From NCBI GenBank assembly GCA_945878385.1, contig CAMCTE010000070.1, positions 1 to 11,673 of the forward strand: a DNA stretch of 11,673 nt, written 5' to 3'. Numbering within the stretch: the first letter of the stretch is position 1; each line of letters opens with the position of its first letter. The position numbers and the translations under genes are program-made. The notes below the pieces were generated by a model. The model was given only the letters and a program-made list of their open reading frames with translations. It ran no database searches and had not been told where the DNA came from. Positions 1-7,654 of the stretch are shown here, one piece after another. The stretch is from Azohydromonas lata NBRC 102462. GTDB taxonomy: Bacteria; Pseudomonadota; Gammaproteobacteria; Burkholderiales; Burkholderiaceae_C.

Positions 1-21
1 ATCGTTGCATCTGCGTCAGAT

Positions 22-2694
22 TTAGAACTTGCTGTAGGTGAGCTTGACGCCCATCATCCGCGGCGGTGCGGCGCTGACTTGAAGGGCACCACCACCGCCC
101 CACACGAATCGATTGATGGTCTGCTTGTCGGCCACGTTGTCGACAAAGCCCAGCACAGACCACTGGTCGTTCACGCGCCAGTTCAGCTTGATGTCGGCCT
201 TGGTGTATGCGCCCTGCTTCTCAATCTCGGCATTGGTGGGCTGACCGAAGAATCCACCGTTGTAAGTCAACACCAACATGGGCGTCAGGCGTCCGCCGCC
301 GGCCAGGCCGATGTCGTGTTTCAGGAAGAAGGAGCCTTGCGTGCGTGCGGCATAAGGGATGCGGTTGCCGGTGAGGTCGCAACCGTAGGCTGCCGCGGGT
401 TGCCCCACACCCCCGGTGCCCGGCACCACGCCGCACTTGTAACCCGGGGCAAAGAGGCGGCGCTGCCCGGCCGGCGCAATGACCACGCCGTTGGCGTCGG
501 TCTGCGGCGCGGTGGACGCCGGATCGGCCACCAGAATGGAGGTGCCGAAGGGCAGCGCGACATCGGGGAAGCTCGTGTACTTGGCGTCCAGCAGCGACAG
601 CGTGCCGCCCACCGTGGTGGCGCGTGAGGCGCGCCACTCCAGTTCGGCTTCCAGACCCTTGGCCTTGGCCTTGGCCGCGTTGAAGATGGCCGAGATGGTG
701 GTGTTGCCCACCGGAATCTGCCGCTGCTCCTGCAGGTTGGTGTAATCGTTGTTGAAGGCGGCCAGGTTGAGCTGCAGGGTGTTGCCGAGGAACCGGTTCT
801 TGGAACCCAGCTCCATCGCCACCACCTCTTCAGGCTTGAAGGTGCGGGCCGACTGCAGGGCTTGCCCGGAATTGAAACCGCCCGAGCGGAAGCCGTTGGA
901 CACCGTCAGGTACACCAGTTGGTCTTTGTTGAGCTCGTAGTCCAAGGCCAAACGGCCGGTGCTCTTGCTGAAAGTGGCGTCGCTGTAGGTGGCGCCGGTG
1001 GCGGTGTTGGTGCCTGGCAGGCAGTTGAAGCCCGGGCGATTGGCGCCATCAAGGCAGTTGCTCACGCCGGCTGCACCATAGGCGGAGTTCGGGGGCAAGA
1101 CGGTGGACAAGCTGATCAGGTTGCCGTCGGGCGCGCCCGCGGCATTCAGTGGCAACACGGCGTTGGCGTTGGCGAACTTGAACGCCTTGATGTCGCGCGT
1201 GTGGCGAGCGCCGGCGGTCAGGGTGAGCGCTGGGCTGAGCTTGTAGTTGAGCTGACCATAGACGGCACGGGAATCGGTCTCGGGCAGTTGGTTGTCGTAG
1301 AAACCCCCGCCGTTCTGAGCCAAGGACAGCGGCGCGCCAATGGCGGAGGACCGGATACTGCGGGGCAGTTGCTGGTTGATGAAGGTACCGCGCAGCTCAT
1401 CGCGGAACAGATACACGCCGGCCACATAGCCCAGCGGTCCCTTGCCATTGCTCAGGATCTGGAACTCCTGCGAAAAGGTCTTGGCTGCAGTGGCTTGGTA
1501 GTCCAGCGCGATCGTGGAAGCAGAGAAGTCGGAGTCGGACGTGCGGGTAGCCACAAAGTCGGCATACCCCGTGATTGACTTGAGCGTGGCCCCAGGCAAC
1601 TGATAGCTCAGGTCCAGGCTCATGTTGCGGTCACTGAGGTCCAGGAAGGTGCGGTAATCGTTGTCCACCACATAGGCATTGCCTGCCTTGTAGATGGGAA
1701 TGCCCAAGTCCACACCGGTACCGGCCGCATTGGCACCCGTTCCGGCACCGGCGCCCTGGGTTCGCGTGCAGTCATTGACCGCATCCCGGTTGCCGCCGCG
1801 CGGGTTGATGATGGTGAGGGTGGCATTGAACAATTGCTGGCAAGACGGCGTGTGCAAATAGGTGCCGGCCATCTTGTAGCCAAAGGCCGATCCGCCGTTG
1901 CCGCCCTGCGTGGTGCTGTCTGCACGGAAGACCGCTTCGAGGTCCTTGGTGGGCTTGAACAACAGGCTGGCGCGGAAGTAGCGCATGTCCTGGTCGAACA
2001 TCCCCGCCGCCGTGTTGAAGTCGTTCTTGACCCAGGGGTCCGACTTGTCCTTCACGGCCACCAGCCGCAATGCAGCGGTCTCGCCCAGGGGCAAGTTGAA
2101 GATACCCTCGCCGCGCACCTTGCCGTAGTTGCCCACCAGCAGGCTGGCGGTGGTCTCGTTGGACTTGAGTTCCGGGGCATTGGTGGTGAGGGCCACGGTG
2201 CCGCCGAAGGTGTTGCGCCCGAACAGCGTGCCCTGGGGCCCGCGCATCACTTCCACACGGGAGACATCAACGAATCCCATCATGGCCTGCTGGGCGCGCG
2301 ACTTGTAGATGCCGTCGACGAAGTAGCCGATGGTGGTGTCGGCATTGACCGCCACATTTTCCGTGCGCACGCCGCGCAGGGCCGGGCGCGCATCGGCCCC
2401 CGAGCGTCCGAAGGTGAAACCGGGCACGACCGTGTCAAGCTGAGACACATCGGACAGGTTGCGTTCGGCCAAGGCCTGGTTGCTCAGGCCGGTGACCGAC
2501 ACATTGACCTTCTGTTGATCTTCCAACCGGCGGTTGGCCGAAACGGACACCGACTGGAGTTCGCCGGAATCGGCGCCGCGCGCGCCTGCAGCCTGAGCCT
2601 GTGCATGGGCCGGCAGTGCACCGACGGTGGCCCACGAACCAACGGCCAAGGTCACCATGGCCACCAGGGGGTTGCGGCGGAACTGTTTCATCAT
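22..2694 (-). CDS. TonB-dependent outer-membrane receptor
   Basis: Energy-coupled outer-membrane transporter, about 890 aa. The chosen start is the first of two adjacent ATG codons (2694, 2691), with GGAGAG a few bases upstream; the frame opens further to a GTG at 2724, but that would put ten extra residues before the signal peptide. The N-terminus has a basic stretch (KQFRR), a hydrophobic core to about residue 27 and an AHA cleavage site near 31. A TonB-box-like ELQSVSVSA follows at about 45-53. The plug domain (about 60-175) carries RGPQGTLFGRNT at 151-162, a hallmark of this receptor class. The rest is a barrel ending in aromatic Phe (LTYSKF). Three Cys pairs (285/309, 547/558, 754/772) fall in presumed external loops. 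It lies downstream of the catabolic operon with its own operator-like site, suggesting it imports the operon's substrate. The receptor family is certain; the ligand is unknown. Confidence 0.95.
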   Translation of the reverse strand: MMKQFRRNPLVAMVTLAVGSWATVGALPAHAQAQAAGARGADSGELQSVSVSANRRLEDQQKVNVSVTGLSNQALAERNLSDVSQLDTVVPGFTFGRSGADARPALRGVRTENVAVNADTTIGYFVDGIYKSRAQQAMMGFVDVSRVEVMRGPQGTLFGRNTFGGTVALTTNAPELKSNETTASLLVGNYGKVRGEGIFNLPLGETAALRLVAVKDKSDPWVKNDFNTAAGMFDQDMRYFRASLLFKPTKDLEAVFRADSTTQGGNGGSAFGYKMAGTYLHTPSCQQLFNATLTIINPRGGNRDAVNDCTRTQGAGAGTGANAAGTGVDLGIPIYKAGNAYVVDNDYRTFLDLSDRNMSLDLSYQLPGATLKSITGYADFVATRTSDSDFSASTIALDYQATAAKTFSQEFQILSNGKGPLGYVAGVYLFRDELRGTFINQQLPRSIRSSAIGAPLSLAQNGGGFYDNQLPETDSRAVYGQLNYKLSPALTLTAGARHTRDIKAFKFANANAVLPLNAAGAPDGNLISLSTVLPPNSAYGAAGVSNCLDGANRPGFNCLPGTNTATGATYSDATFSKSTGRLALDYELNKDQLVYLTVSNGFRSGGFNSGQALQSARTFKPEEVVAMELGSKNRFLGNTLQLNLAAFNNDYTNLQEQRQIPVGNTTISAIFNAAKAKAKGLEAELEWRASRATTVGGTLSLLDAKYTSFPDVALPFGTSILVADPASTAPQTDANGVVIAPAGQRRLFAPGYKCGVVPGTGGVGQPAAAYGCDLTGNRIPYAARTQGSFFLKHDIGLAGGGRLTPMLVLTYNGGFFGQPTNAEIEKQGAYTKADIKLNWRVNDQWSVLGFVDNVADKQTINRFVWGGGGALQVSAAPPRMMGVKLTYSKF

Positions 2695-2779
2695 CGTCTC
2701 TCCAGTTGGGTTGGAAGGAGGCACCTCGGGGTGCGGGCATCGGGAAATTCAGCGCAGTTTCGGAGTTGGATTCAAGCGG

Positions 2780-2793
2780 TGCAAGCGTATGCA
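2780..2793. promoter_or_regulatory. Putative LacI-family operator O1 (receptor gene)
   Basis: The + strand reads TGCAAGCGTATGCA, and its reverse complement is TGCATACGCTTGCA. It is a near-perfect 14-bp palindrome with outer arms TGCA/TGCA and a central CG. It matches the two other copies in the window (9752-9765, 9908-9921) at 11 to 13 of 14 positions, depending on orientation. It sits directly downstream of the possible -10 box, where bound repressor would cover the transcription start. A further TGCA core lies at 2801-2804, spaced as a possible accessory half-site. Confidence 0.65.
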
Positions 2794-2796
2794 ATG

Positions 2797-2802
2797 TTTA
2801 TG
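2797..2802 (-). promoter_or_regulatory. Possible -10 element of the receptor gene
   Basis: CATAAA on the minus strand, followed by C. The same CATAAAC lies immediately before the operator of the main operon (9772-9767). The shared arrangement, more than the hexamer quality, supports a promoter here. No matching -35 was found, so this is tentative. Confidence 0.3.
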
Positions 2803-2853
2803 CAAGTCTTCTAGGAAAAGTACCTAGGCCCCCTGCGGCCATCCGGCTACAAC

Positions 2854-3672
2854 TCAGTAGCTGAGCTCGGCGCGACCGTCCGTTGCGGCCTGCCGGAAAG
2901 CCCGCGTGATCAACGATGTGGTGACGGTGGCGAAGTAGCGGCCGCCCCACTGCGCATAACGCGCCTCCTCTTCGGGCGTGAGGGCCAGCACACCGGCGCA
3001 CTTGCCTTGCCCGTGCACGGCCCGCAGCGCCTTCTCAATGGCGCGTTGAACCGGTTCATCGGTCCAACGGTTTTCGTGGCCCATGGCGTGTGCCAGGTCA
3101 TTGGGGCCAACAAAGACCGCGTCGATCCCGGGCACTGCTGCAATCTCGCCGGCCCGCTCCACCGCCTGCGGGGTTTCCACCATGGCCACCAGGACAATGG
3201 CATCGTTGCTGAGTTGCGTGTGCGCGGGCCCACCGAAGGCCCCGTAGCCGGCGGCACGGGTGCTGAAGGCACTGCCGCGACGCCCTCCCAGCCCGCCGGG
3301 CAAAGGGTAGCGAACCCGTTGCACCAGTTCTCGGGCCTGTTCGGCCGACTCCACCATGGGAATCTGCACACCGCTGGCGCCCATGTCCAGAACCCGTGCA
3401 ATTTCGTGTTCGAAGCAACGCACCAGGGCCGGGATGGCGCTGGCTCTGGCCGCGCGCAGCAGGTGCTCGGTCATCAAAAGATCTGCACTGCCGTGCTCGT
3501 TGTCGATGATCAGGAGATCGAATCCGGCATAGGCACACATCTCAACGATGGCAGGGCTGGGCAGCCCGTTGAAGATGCCCCTGAGCGGCCGCCCCGACCG
3601 GATCCGACTGGCCAAGCTGGTGTCCAAGGGGTGCCTCGGGTGCAGGGGATGCGGTGTGTCGGTCCAGGCCAT
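2854..3672 (-). CDS. HpcH/HpaI family class II aldolase
   Basis: Metal-dependent aldolase of 272 aa, in the group of 4-hydroxy-2-oxoheptanedioate aldolase (HpaI), 2-dehydro-3-deoxyglucarate aldolase (GarL) and rhamnonate-type aldolases, which split a 4-hydroxy-2-oxoacid into pyruvate (or a related 2-oxoacid) and an aldehyde. Visible active-site residues are His60 in DNEHGSADL, Arg85 in PALVR, Glu166 in MVETPQA and Asp192 in VGPNDLA. Their spacing matches the base (His), pyruvate-binding Arg and metal ligands Glu/Asp known for E. coli HpaI. The ATG at 3672 has GGGAG about 7 nt upstream and starts 23 nt after the bicupin stop. As the last gene of the seven-gene operon it probably performs the terminal cleavage into central metabolism. 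A family member acting as a lyase on a different 2-oxoacid cannot be excluded, and the exact substrate is not readable. Confidence 0.92.
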   Translation of the reverse strand: MAWTDTPHPLHPRHPLDTSLASRIRSGRPLRGIFNGLPSPAIVEMCAYAGFDLLIIDNEHGSADLLMTEHLLRAARASAIPALVRCFEHEIARVLDMGASGVQIPMVESAEQARELVQRVRYPLPGGLGGRRGSAFSTRAAGYGAFGGPAHTQLSNDAIVLVAMVETPQAVERAGEIAAVPGIDAVFVGPNDLAHAMGHENRWTDEPVQRAIEKALRAVHGQGKCAGVLALTPEEEARYAQWGGRYFATVTTSLITRAFRQAATDGRAELSY

Positions 3673-3695
3673 CAGAGTGCTCCCAGTTCAGAGGT

Positions 3696-4829
3696 TCAGC
3701 GCTGTGCGCGCTCGACGAATCGCTTGAGCGCCACACAACCGTCTGCGTCATGCGCCCATCCGCTGGCCGCCGCCGCGGCCAGAACCTGCGCATCCCATTC
3801 GATGCGCTTGCGGTGATCGCCTGCGGTCATGAGCAGGATCCAGGTGTCCGCAGTCCCCGGGTTGTGCAACGCGCGCCACAGCCCGCCAGGCATGGCAAAG
3901 CTGTCCCATCCATCGGCCGACCCGCTCAGGCGGTAGGAACAGGGCCCGTCGTCGGCTTCTATGGACAGCGCAGCCTGCCCACGCAGGACGGTCATCACCT
4001 GTTTTTCGGACAAGCGATGCCGCGACAGGCGGCGTCCCGGAGGCAGGCGCAGCCATTCCAGGCTCACCCCGTGGGACTTGGTGACCGGCGGCAAGGCATC
4101 GCGGTCCTCGGAGATGCCCAAGCCCACCACGGGCGCGATCTGCGCGCCACACCCCTCGAGGTGGAAGTCCAGAAGGCTGTTCTGGCCGAATTGAAGATCG
4201 GCCGCTCGCACCACGCGCCGCTCCATTTCCTGCGACGACCAGTGCCGCAAGGCGGCAATCTCCTGGGGAGTCATGGGTTGCAGCGTGCGTTCGCCAGGCC
4301 CAAGCGCATCGCCCCGGCGTGTATCGACGATCCGGTACTCTTCCGTCAGATACACCCCTTGGGCTGCGGCGGCCTCCAAGGTGCTGGGACCCCACAGGAT
4401 GCCGCCCGTGTGGTCTCGCCCGAGGGCGGTGAACAGGAATCCGTCGTCCACCCCGATGTTCGTGAAGCCACGATAGATCCAGGTGGGCACCGACACGATG
4501 TCCAGCTCGCCGATGTCCACATGCAGCGGGTCGGGATTGAACCCCCACTGGATGCGCCACTGACCCTTGGCGCAGATGAAGACCTCACAGCTGAAGTGAA
4601 GGTGCGGAGGATTGACGCGACCATGCGGTATCGACACACCCCCGACCTGAAACCCGTGCGGCTCGCGCAGGCTCACAGGCTGCTTGGCGTTCTGAGACAC
4701 GCCCGGCCCCACCAGGGCGTAGTTGAACTTGGGCGAGCACTCCGGGATGGCGTAGTCGATGAAGGCCTCAGTGGAGTAACGCAAGCTGCTGAACGGGATG
4801 TGTCGTTCGTTGAGTTGTTCGATCTTCAT
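3696..4829 (-). CDS. Bicupin (two-cupin-domain) protein
   Basis: Predicted cytoplasmic protein of 377 aa with two cupin barrels. The first (about 55-150) has a perfect cupin motif 1: His76, His78, Glu82 and Gly89 in the HxHx3Ex6G spacing (PPHLHFSCE). In its motif 2 (PTWIYRGFTN, 115-124) the usual metal-binding His is Arg120. The second (about 255-340) is degenerate: His271 is kept, the second His is Leu273, the Glu is Gln277, and motif 2 (PGGLWRALHN, 314-323) again has Arg (319) for His. The domain order recalls gentisate or 1-hydroxy-2-naphthoate dioxygenases, but the ligand set suggests at best one three-ligand metal site, so an isomerase or binding role is equally possible. The ATG at 4829 forms an ATGA overlap with the hydrolase stop; the frame extends further upstream, but only antisense to no coding evidence and within the hydrolase gene. 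Confidence 0.85.
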   Translation of the reverse strand: MKIEQLNERHIPFSSLRYSTEAFIDYAIPECSPKFNYALVGPGVSQNAKQPVSLREPHGFQVGGVSIPHGRVNPPHLHFSCEVFICAKGQWRIQWGFNPDPLHVDIGELDIVSVPTWIYRGFTNIGVDDGFLFTALGRDHTGGILWGPSTLEAAAAQGVYLTEEYRIVDTRRGDALGPGERTLQPMTPQEIAALRHWSSQEMERRVVRAADLQFGQNSLLDFHLEGCGAQIAPVVGLGISEDRDALPPVTKSHGVSLEWLRLPPGRRLSRHRLSEKQVMTVLRGQAALSIEADDGPCSYRLSGSADGWDSFAMPGGLWRALHNPGTADTWILLMTAGDHRKRIEWDAQVLAAAAASGWAHDADGCVALKRFVERAQR

Positions 4830-5566
4830 CGCTTGGGCACTCCGGCAATAGGCTCTAGGGGTGAGAGGGGCTGCGACAGCCATCGGCGTATGGCGATGGC
4901 CAGGCGGCCAGGAGCCTCCAAGGGAATCATGTGGCCGCAGCCGGACCAGGTGTGTGAAATGGCGTCGGCTCTGGCCTGTCGCATCCGCTGCTGTTGGGGC
5001 GCTGGACACAGACCGTCTTGCCGCCCGGCCCACACCGCCACGGGGCCCTGAAAATTTGCAAGGGCATGCAAACCGTCCGAACGGCCGGCCGCCAGTTTGA
5101 TCTGTCGACGGGCCATCCCTCTGGGGGTACGACGGGCCATGTCCAGCACCAGCTGCGCCTGCCACCGATGGGGCCGGCTGGCGAAGTACCTGGCCTTGAC
5201 CGCACGGGCCAACGCGGTGGTGCCTCGTCGCGCCAATAGCCAACGCTGTTCGCGGCTGCGTCGGATGATGGCGGGCCCGGCGGGATCGGCGTTGCTGCCC
5301 AGCAGTGCCAACCGTTGAATGGTGGGGGCTTGGGCAGGATCCGTCTGTCGAAGACCCAGCCTTTGCAAAGCCCAAATGCCACCGAGCGAAAAGCCCAAGA
5401 GATTGAGGGGTCTGCCGTCATGCCACCAGGCCGGCGGGGCCGTGCCGAGCAATTCGCGCCAGCGCGCCACCTGAACAGCCACCCCCGGCCGGAGCCGACG
5501 CGCGACGGCCGCAAACAGGCGCTGGTCGCACATCGTGCCGGGAATCAGGATCAAGTGGGGTGCCAT
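4826..5566 (-). CDS. Alpha/beta-fold hydrolase
   Basis: Serine-type hydrolase of 246 aa without a signal peptide, hence probably cytoplasmic. The N-terminal LILIPGTMCDQRL (5-17) matches the first strand and the oxyanion-loop region of the fold. Ser60 in the nucleophile elbow GFSLGG, Asp184 in GRQDGLCP and His212 in GCGHMIPLEAP form a standard catalytic triad in the correct order. Length is slightly short for the family, with a compact Arg-rich lid (about 100-160). The ATG at 5566 begins 11 nt after the SnoaL-like gene's stop and has no strong ribosome site, suggesting translation by coupling. Within the operon it could hydrolyse an ester or lactone, or a C-C bond as in meta-cleavage pathways; nothing in the sequence separates these. 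Confidence 0.9.
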   Translation of the reverse strand: MAPHLILIPGTMCDQRLFAAVARRLRPGVAVQVARWRELLGTAPPAWWHDGRPLNLLGFSLGGIWALQRLGLRQTDPAQAPTIQRLALLGSNADPAGPAIIRRSREQRWLLARRGTTALARAVKARYFASRPHRWQAQLVLDMARRTPRGMARRQIKLAAGRSDGLHALANFQGPVAVWAGRQDGLCPAPQQQRMRQARADAISHTWSGCGHMIPLEAPGRLAIAIRRWLSQPLSPLEPIAGVPKR

Positions 5567-5577
5567 CGCATGCGCCG

Positions 5578-6564
5578 TCAGTTGCCCGCGGCCTTACCAG
5601 TGGCCTTGCCAGCGGCCATGCGCGGTGTCAGCACCTGCATCCAGTTGGCCACTTCGTCAATGAGCACCCATTCCCGCATCACCAGGCCGTGCTCGATCTC
5701 CGCATGGGTGATGCCCAGAATCTCAACTTCGCGGCCCGTGGGAGGCCCATACCGGCCGGCGCCTTCGTGGGCAGAGCGCCAACGCCAGCGCATGGCAACC
5801 GCGGTAGCGCGGCCCTCGCGTGGCACGCTCACCAGGTGTTCAATCGTGACCTGAGCCGAGGGCAGCGCCTGCAGCAGGCTCGACCAAAACGCCGACCGCG
5901 ATGTGGCGCCCACGGCAACCGCCGCGCCGGGCAGCGCACAAATCACATCCGGTGACAGTCGGGCCTGCTGATCCGAAGGCTGCTTCAAGCCATCGAGCCA
6001 GGCTTGCGCGTAGTCAGCCCCGGGGCCACTGGGCTCCACCCAAGAACGATAGGGGGCCGGCGCTGGGGGCATGGCGGGCTTGTTCCAGCCCATCGCGGCA
6101 TCCAGCCAATCCTGCGCCACGTCGCGCTCGTGGCGCCCGATGGCGCGGGCGATGGCGGCCTGATCGCGCACCAACCACTCATGGACGATCCGGTTGTTCA
6201 GGCACACGCAATCGGCCACCGTGCGCACATGCACAGGCCGTCCGGTGGGCGGCCCGAAGGCGCCGGGCCCTGCATGGGTCATCGGGCTGAAGATGCGGTG
6301 TGAAGACAGAAAACCGCGGTCCTCATCGCCCGAGATGATCACATCCTCGGCCAACAGGCGTCGGTCGGGAAAAGCCTGCAGGGTCTTGCGTGTTCCCTCC
6401 ATCACCGGCTCGATGCCGATGCTCACCGATGAAGGGGTTTCCACAGCGCAATCTGTTCCGTAATACCGGCGGATGTCATCCAACCGACGGCCCTCCCAAA
6501 TTCGATCGGTGATGACGCGGATGTAGTGGTCCAGGTCATGGAACTCGGCGTCAAAACCCTTCAT
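5578..6564 (-). CDS. Tandem SnoaL/NTF2-like protein (ester-cyclase-like)
   Basis: Protein of 328 aa built from two SnoaL-like (NTF2-superfamily, cone-shaped alpha+beta) domains, about 10-145 and 185-312. The duplication is visible directly: FGPPTGRPV at 103-111 is echoed by YGPPTGREV at 272-280, each followed by a beta segment and then a similar ending (HEWLVRDQAAI at 128-138; REWVLIDEVAN at 297-307). Members act as polyketide cyclases, isomerases or dehydratases, or are uncharacterised nuclear-transport-factor-2-like proteins. The ATG at 6564 has GGAG about 5 nt upstream and lies 13 nt after the lacI-type stop; the frame is open beyond it but runs into that gene. The C-terminus (317-328) is a low-complexity AAGKATGKAAGN encoded by a 12-nt imperfect repeat. 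A second tandem protein of this type is encoded divergently at 9929-10942. Function unknown; catalysis on a pathway intermediate is inferred. Confidence 0.85.
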   Translation of the reverse strand: MKGFDAEFHDLDHYIRVITDRIWEGRRLDDIRRYYGTDCAVETPSSVSIGIEPVMEGTRKTLQAFPDRRLLAEDVIISGDEDRGFLSSHRIFSPMTHAGPGAFGPPTGRPVHVRTVADCVCLNNRIVHEWLVRDQAAIARAIGRHERDVAQDWLDAAMGWNKPAMPPAPAPYRSWVEPSGPGADYAQAWLDGLKQPSDQQARLSPDVICALPGAAVAVGATSRSAFWSSLLQALPSAQVTIEHLVSVPREGRATAVAMRWRWRSAHEGAGRYGPPTGREVEILGITHAEIEHGLVMREWVLIDEVANWMQVLTPRMAAGKATGKAAGN

Positions 6565-6577
6565 GGAGTCTCCGGAT

Positions 6578-7654
6578 TCAGCGTGAGGAGGCGATGCGCC
6601 GGCGGCGCTCGCCGCCCTTGAGGGGCGGCACACCGGACCTCACCGACCCTCGGATGATGAGCTCTCCGGGGACGGTGACGTTTTCGCTTCCCGCCGGGCT
6701 TTCCTGGCTCAGATGCCGCTGCAGCAGGTCAACTGTCGCCTCGATCATCGGCCCCAGGGGTTGCTCGACGGTGGTGAGTTGGTAGCTCGACCATGCGGCT
6801 TGGGGTACGTTGTCGAAACCCACCACCGACACATCCTCGGGCACCCGCAACCCCAATTCGTGGCGCAGGGTGTCCATCACCGCAAAGGCCATGTGGTCGG
6901 AGGCGACGAACACGGCATCTGGCCGCTCCCCCTTCGCGCCGAACAACTCCAAAGCAGCTTGACGCGCCTGCTCGAAATCGTAGTTGCCCACGGCGCGGGC
7001 CCAAATGCGCAGCCCTCGGTCGGCCAGGCCTTCGCGGAAACCACGCTCACGCTCCAGATTGGTCGAGGATTCCTCGTTGCCCGCGATGAAGGCCACACGC
7101 TGGTGCCCGCTGTCCGCCAAGTAGCGAGCCACCGCCCGCCCGCCGGCGAGATTGTCAGAGCGCACTGAGCTGACGGCGCCCGCACTGCCGTGGGCCATCA
7201 CCCGATTGAACAGCACCACCGGTATGGCCGCATCTGCACACCGCTGCGCGATGGACGATGACAGGGTAGTGGCAGCCAGGATGATCCCGTCGACGTGGTA
7301 CTGGAGGATTTCGTTGACGAGTTCGTCTGAGTTGGGGTTGTCCGAAAGAAAGAGCAACACGTGATAGCCATCGGCCTGCAGGCGCTTGGACAAGCGCTCA
7401 AGCGCTGCCGGATGGAACAGATTGCCCAGGTAGGACAAGACCAGCCCAATGATGCGGCTTCGCTTGGTCGTCAGGCTGCGTGCGTGTGCGTTGGGGCGAT
7501 AGCCCAGTTTTCGCGCCGCATCCATCACCCGCTCGCGAGTGGCCTCCGACACGCTTGCGCCTGGGGTGAAGGTGCGACTGACCGCGGACTGAGACACATT
7601 GGCCAGTCGGGCCACATCGATGGAGGTGACGGAACTCTTCATGGGCAGGATCAT
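6578..7654 (-). CDS. LacI-family transcriptional repressor
   Basis: DNA-binding regulator of about 358 aa. The N-terminal helix-turn-helix (about 10-29, VTSIDVARLANVSQSAVSR) is followed by a hinge helix (54-64) with the ARSL signature, whose Leu wedges into the central CpG of LacI-family operators. Residues about 67-335 form the periplasmic-binding-protein-like sensor, with VVGFDNVP near the C-terminal ligand pocket and a basic tail (GGERRRR). ATG at 7654 overlaps the SDR stop as ATGA and is chosen for that reason; ATG at 7642 (354 aa) starts closer to the family consensus and is a real alternative. It lies inside the operon it probably controls, so it should be autoregulated. Three CG-centred palindromes nearby are its likely targets. 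The inducer is unknown but is presumably a sugar-like or small polar pathway compound. Confidence 0.95.
   Translation of the reverse strand: MILPMKSSVTSIDVARLANVSQSAVSRTFTPGASVSEATRERVMDAARKLGYRPNAHARSLTTKRSRIIGLVLSYLGNLFHPAALERLSKRLQADGYHVLLFLSDNPNSDELVNEILQYHVDGIILAATTLSSSIAQRCADAAIPVVLFNRVMAHGSAGAVSSVRSDNLAGGRAVARYLADSGHQRVAFIAGNEESSTNLERERGFREGLADRGLRIWARAVGNYDFEQARQAALELFGAKGERPDAVFVASDHMAFAVMDTLRHELGLRVPEDVSVVGFDNVPQAAWSSYQLTTVEQPLGPMIEATVDLLQRHLSQESPAGSENVTVPGELIIRGSVRSGVPPLKGGERRRRIASSR

Larger units (their letters stand above)
2695..2853 (-). promoter_or_regulatory. Intergenic control region of the receptor gene
   Basis: This is the 159-nt gap between the aldolase stop and the receptor start. 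Reading leftward, a CATAAA box (2802-2797, 4 of 6 matches to a -10 hexamer) is followed three bases later by the operator-like palindrome at 2793-2780, then about 85 nt of leader to the ATG. No good -35 hexamer is visible at the right distance. A short CTAGG/CCTAG inverted repeat (2811-2827) and a GGCC/GGCC repeat (2827-2840) lie just after the aldolase gene. Neither is followed by a T-run in the leftward direction, so neither is a convincing intrinsic terminator. Some read-through from the operon into the receptor gene is possible. Confidence 0.45.

Noticed and set aside
1834..2814. 326-codon + strand open frame opposite the receptor gene, with another of 465 codons at 3654-5051 opposite the bicupin and hydrolase
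   Set aside because: Both are low-complexity Gly/Arg/His-rich translations antisense to clearly conserved genes, typical of high-G+C shadow frames.
2811..2840. Inverted repeats CTAGG/CCTAG and GGCC/GGCC after the aldolase gene as an intrinsic terminator
   Set aside because: The stems are only 4-5 bp and no T-run follows in the leftward direction.
3696..4829. Calling the bicupin a gentisate 1,2-dioxygenase
   Set aside because: Motif-2 histidines are Arg in both domains and domain 2 lacks most ligands; no other gentisate-pathway gene such as a fumarylpyruvate hydrolase is present.
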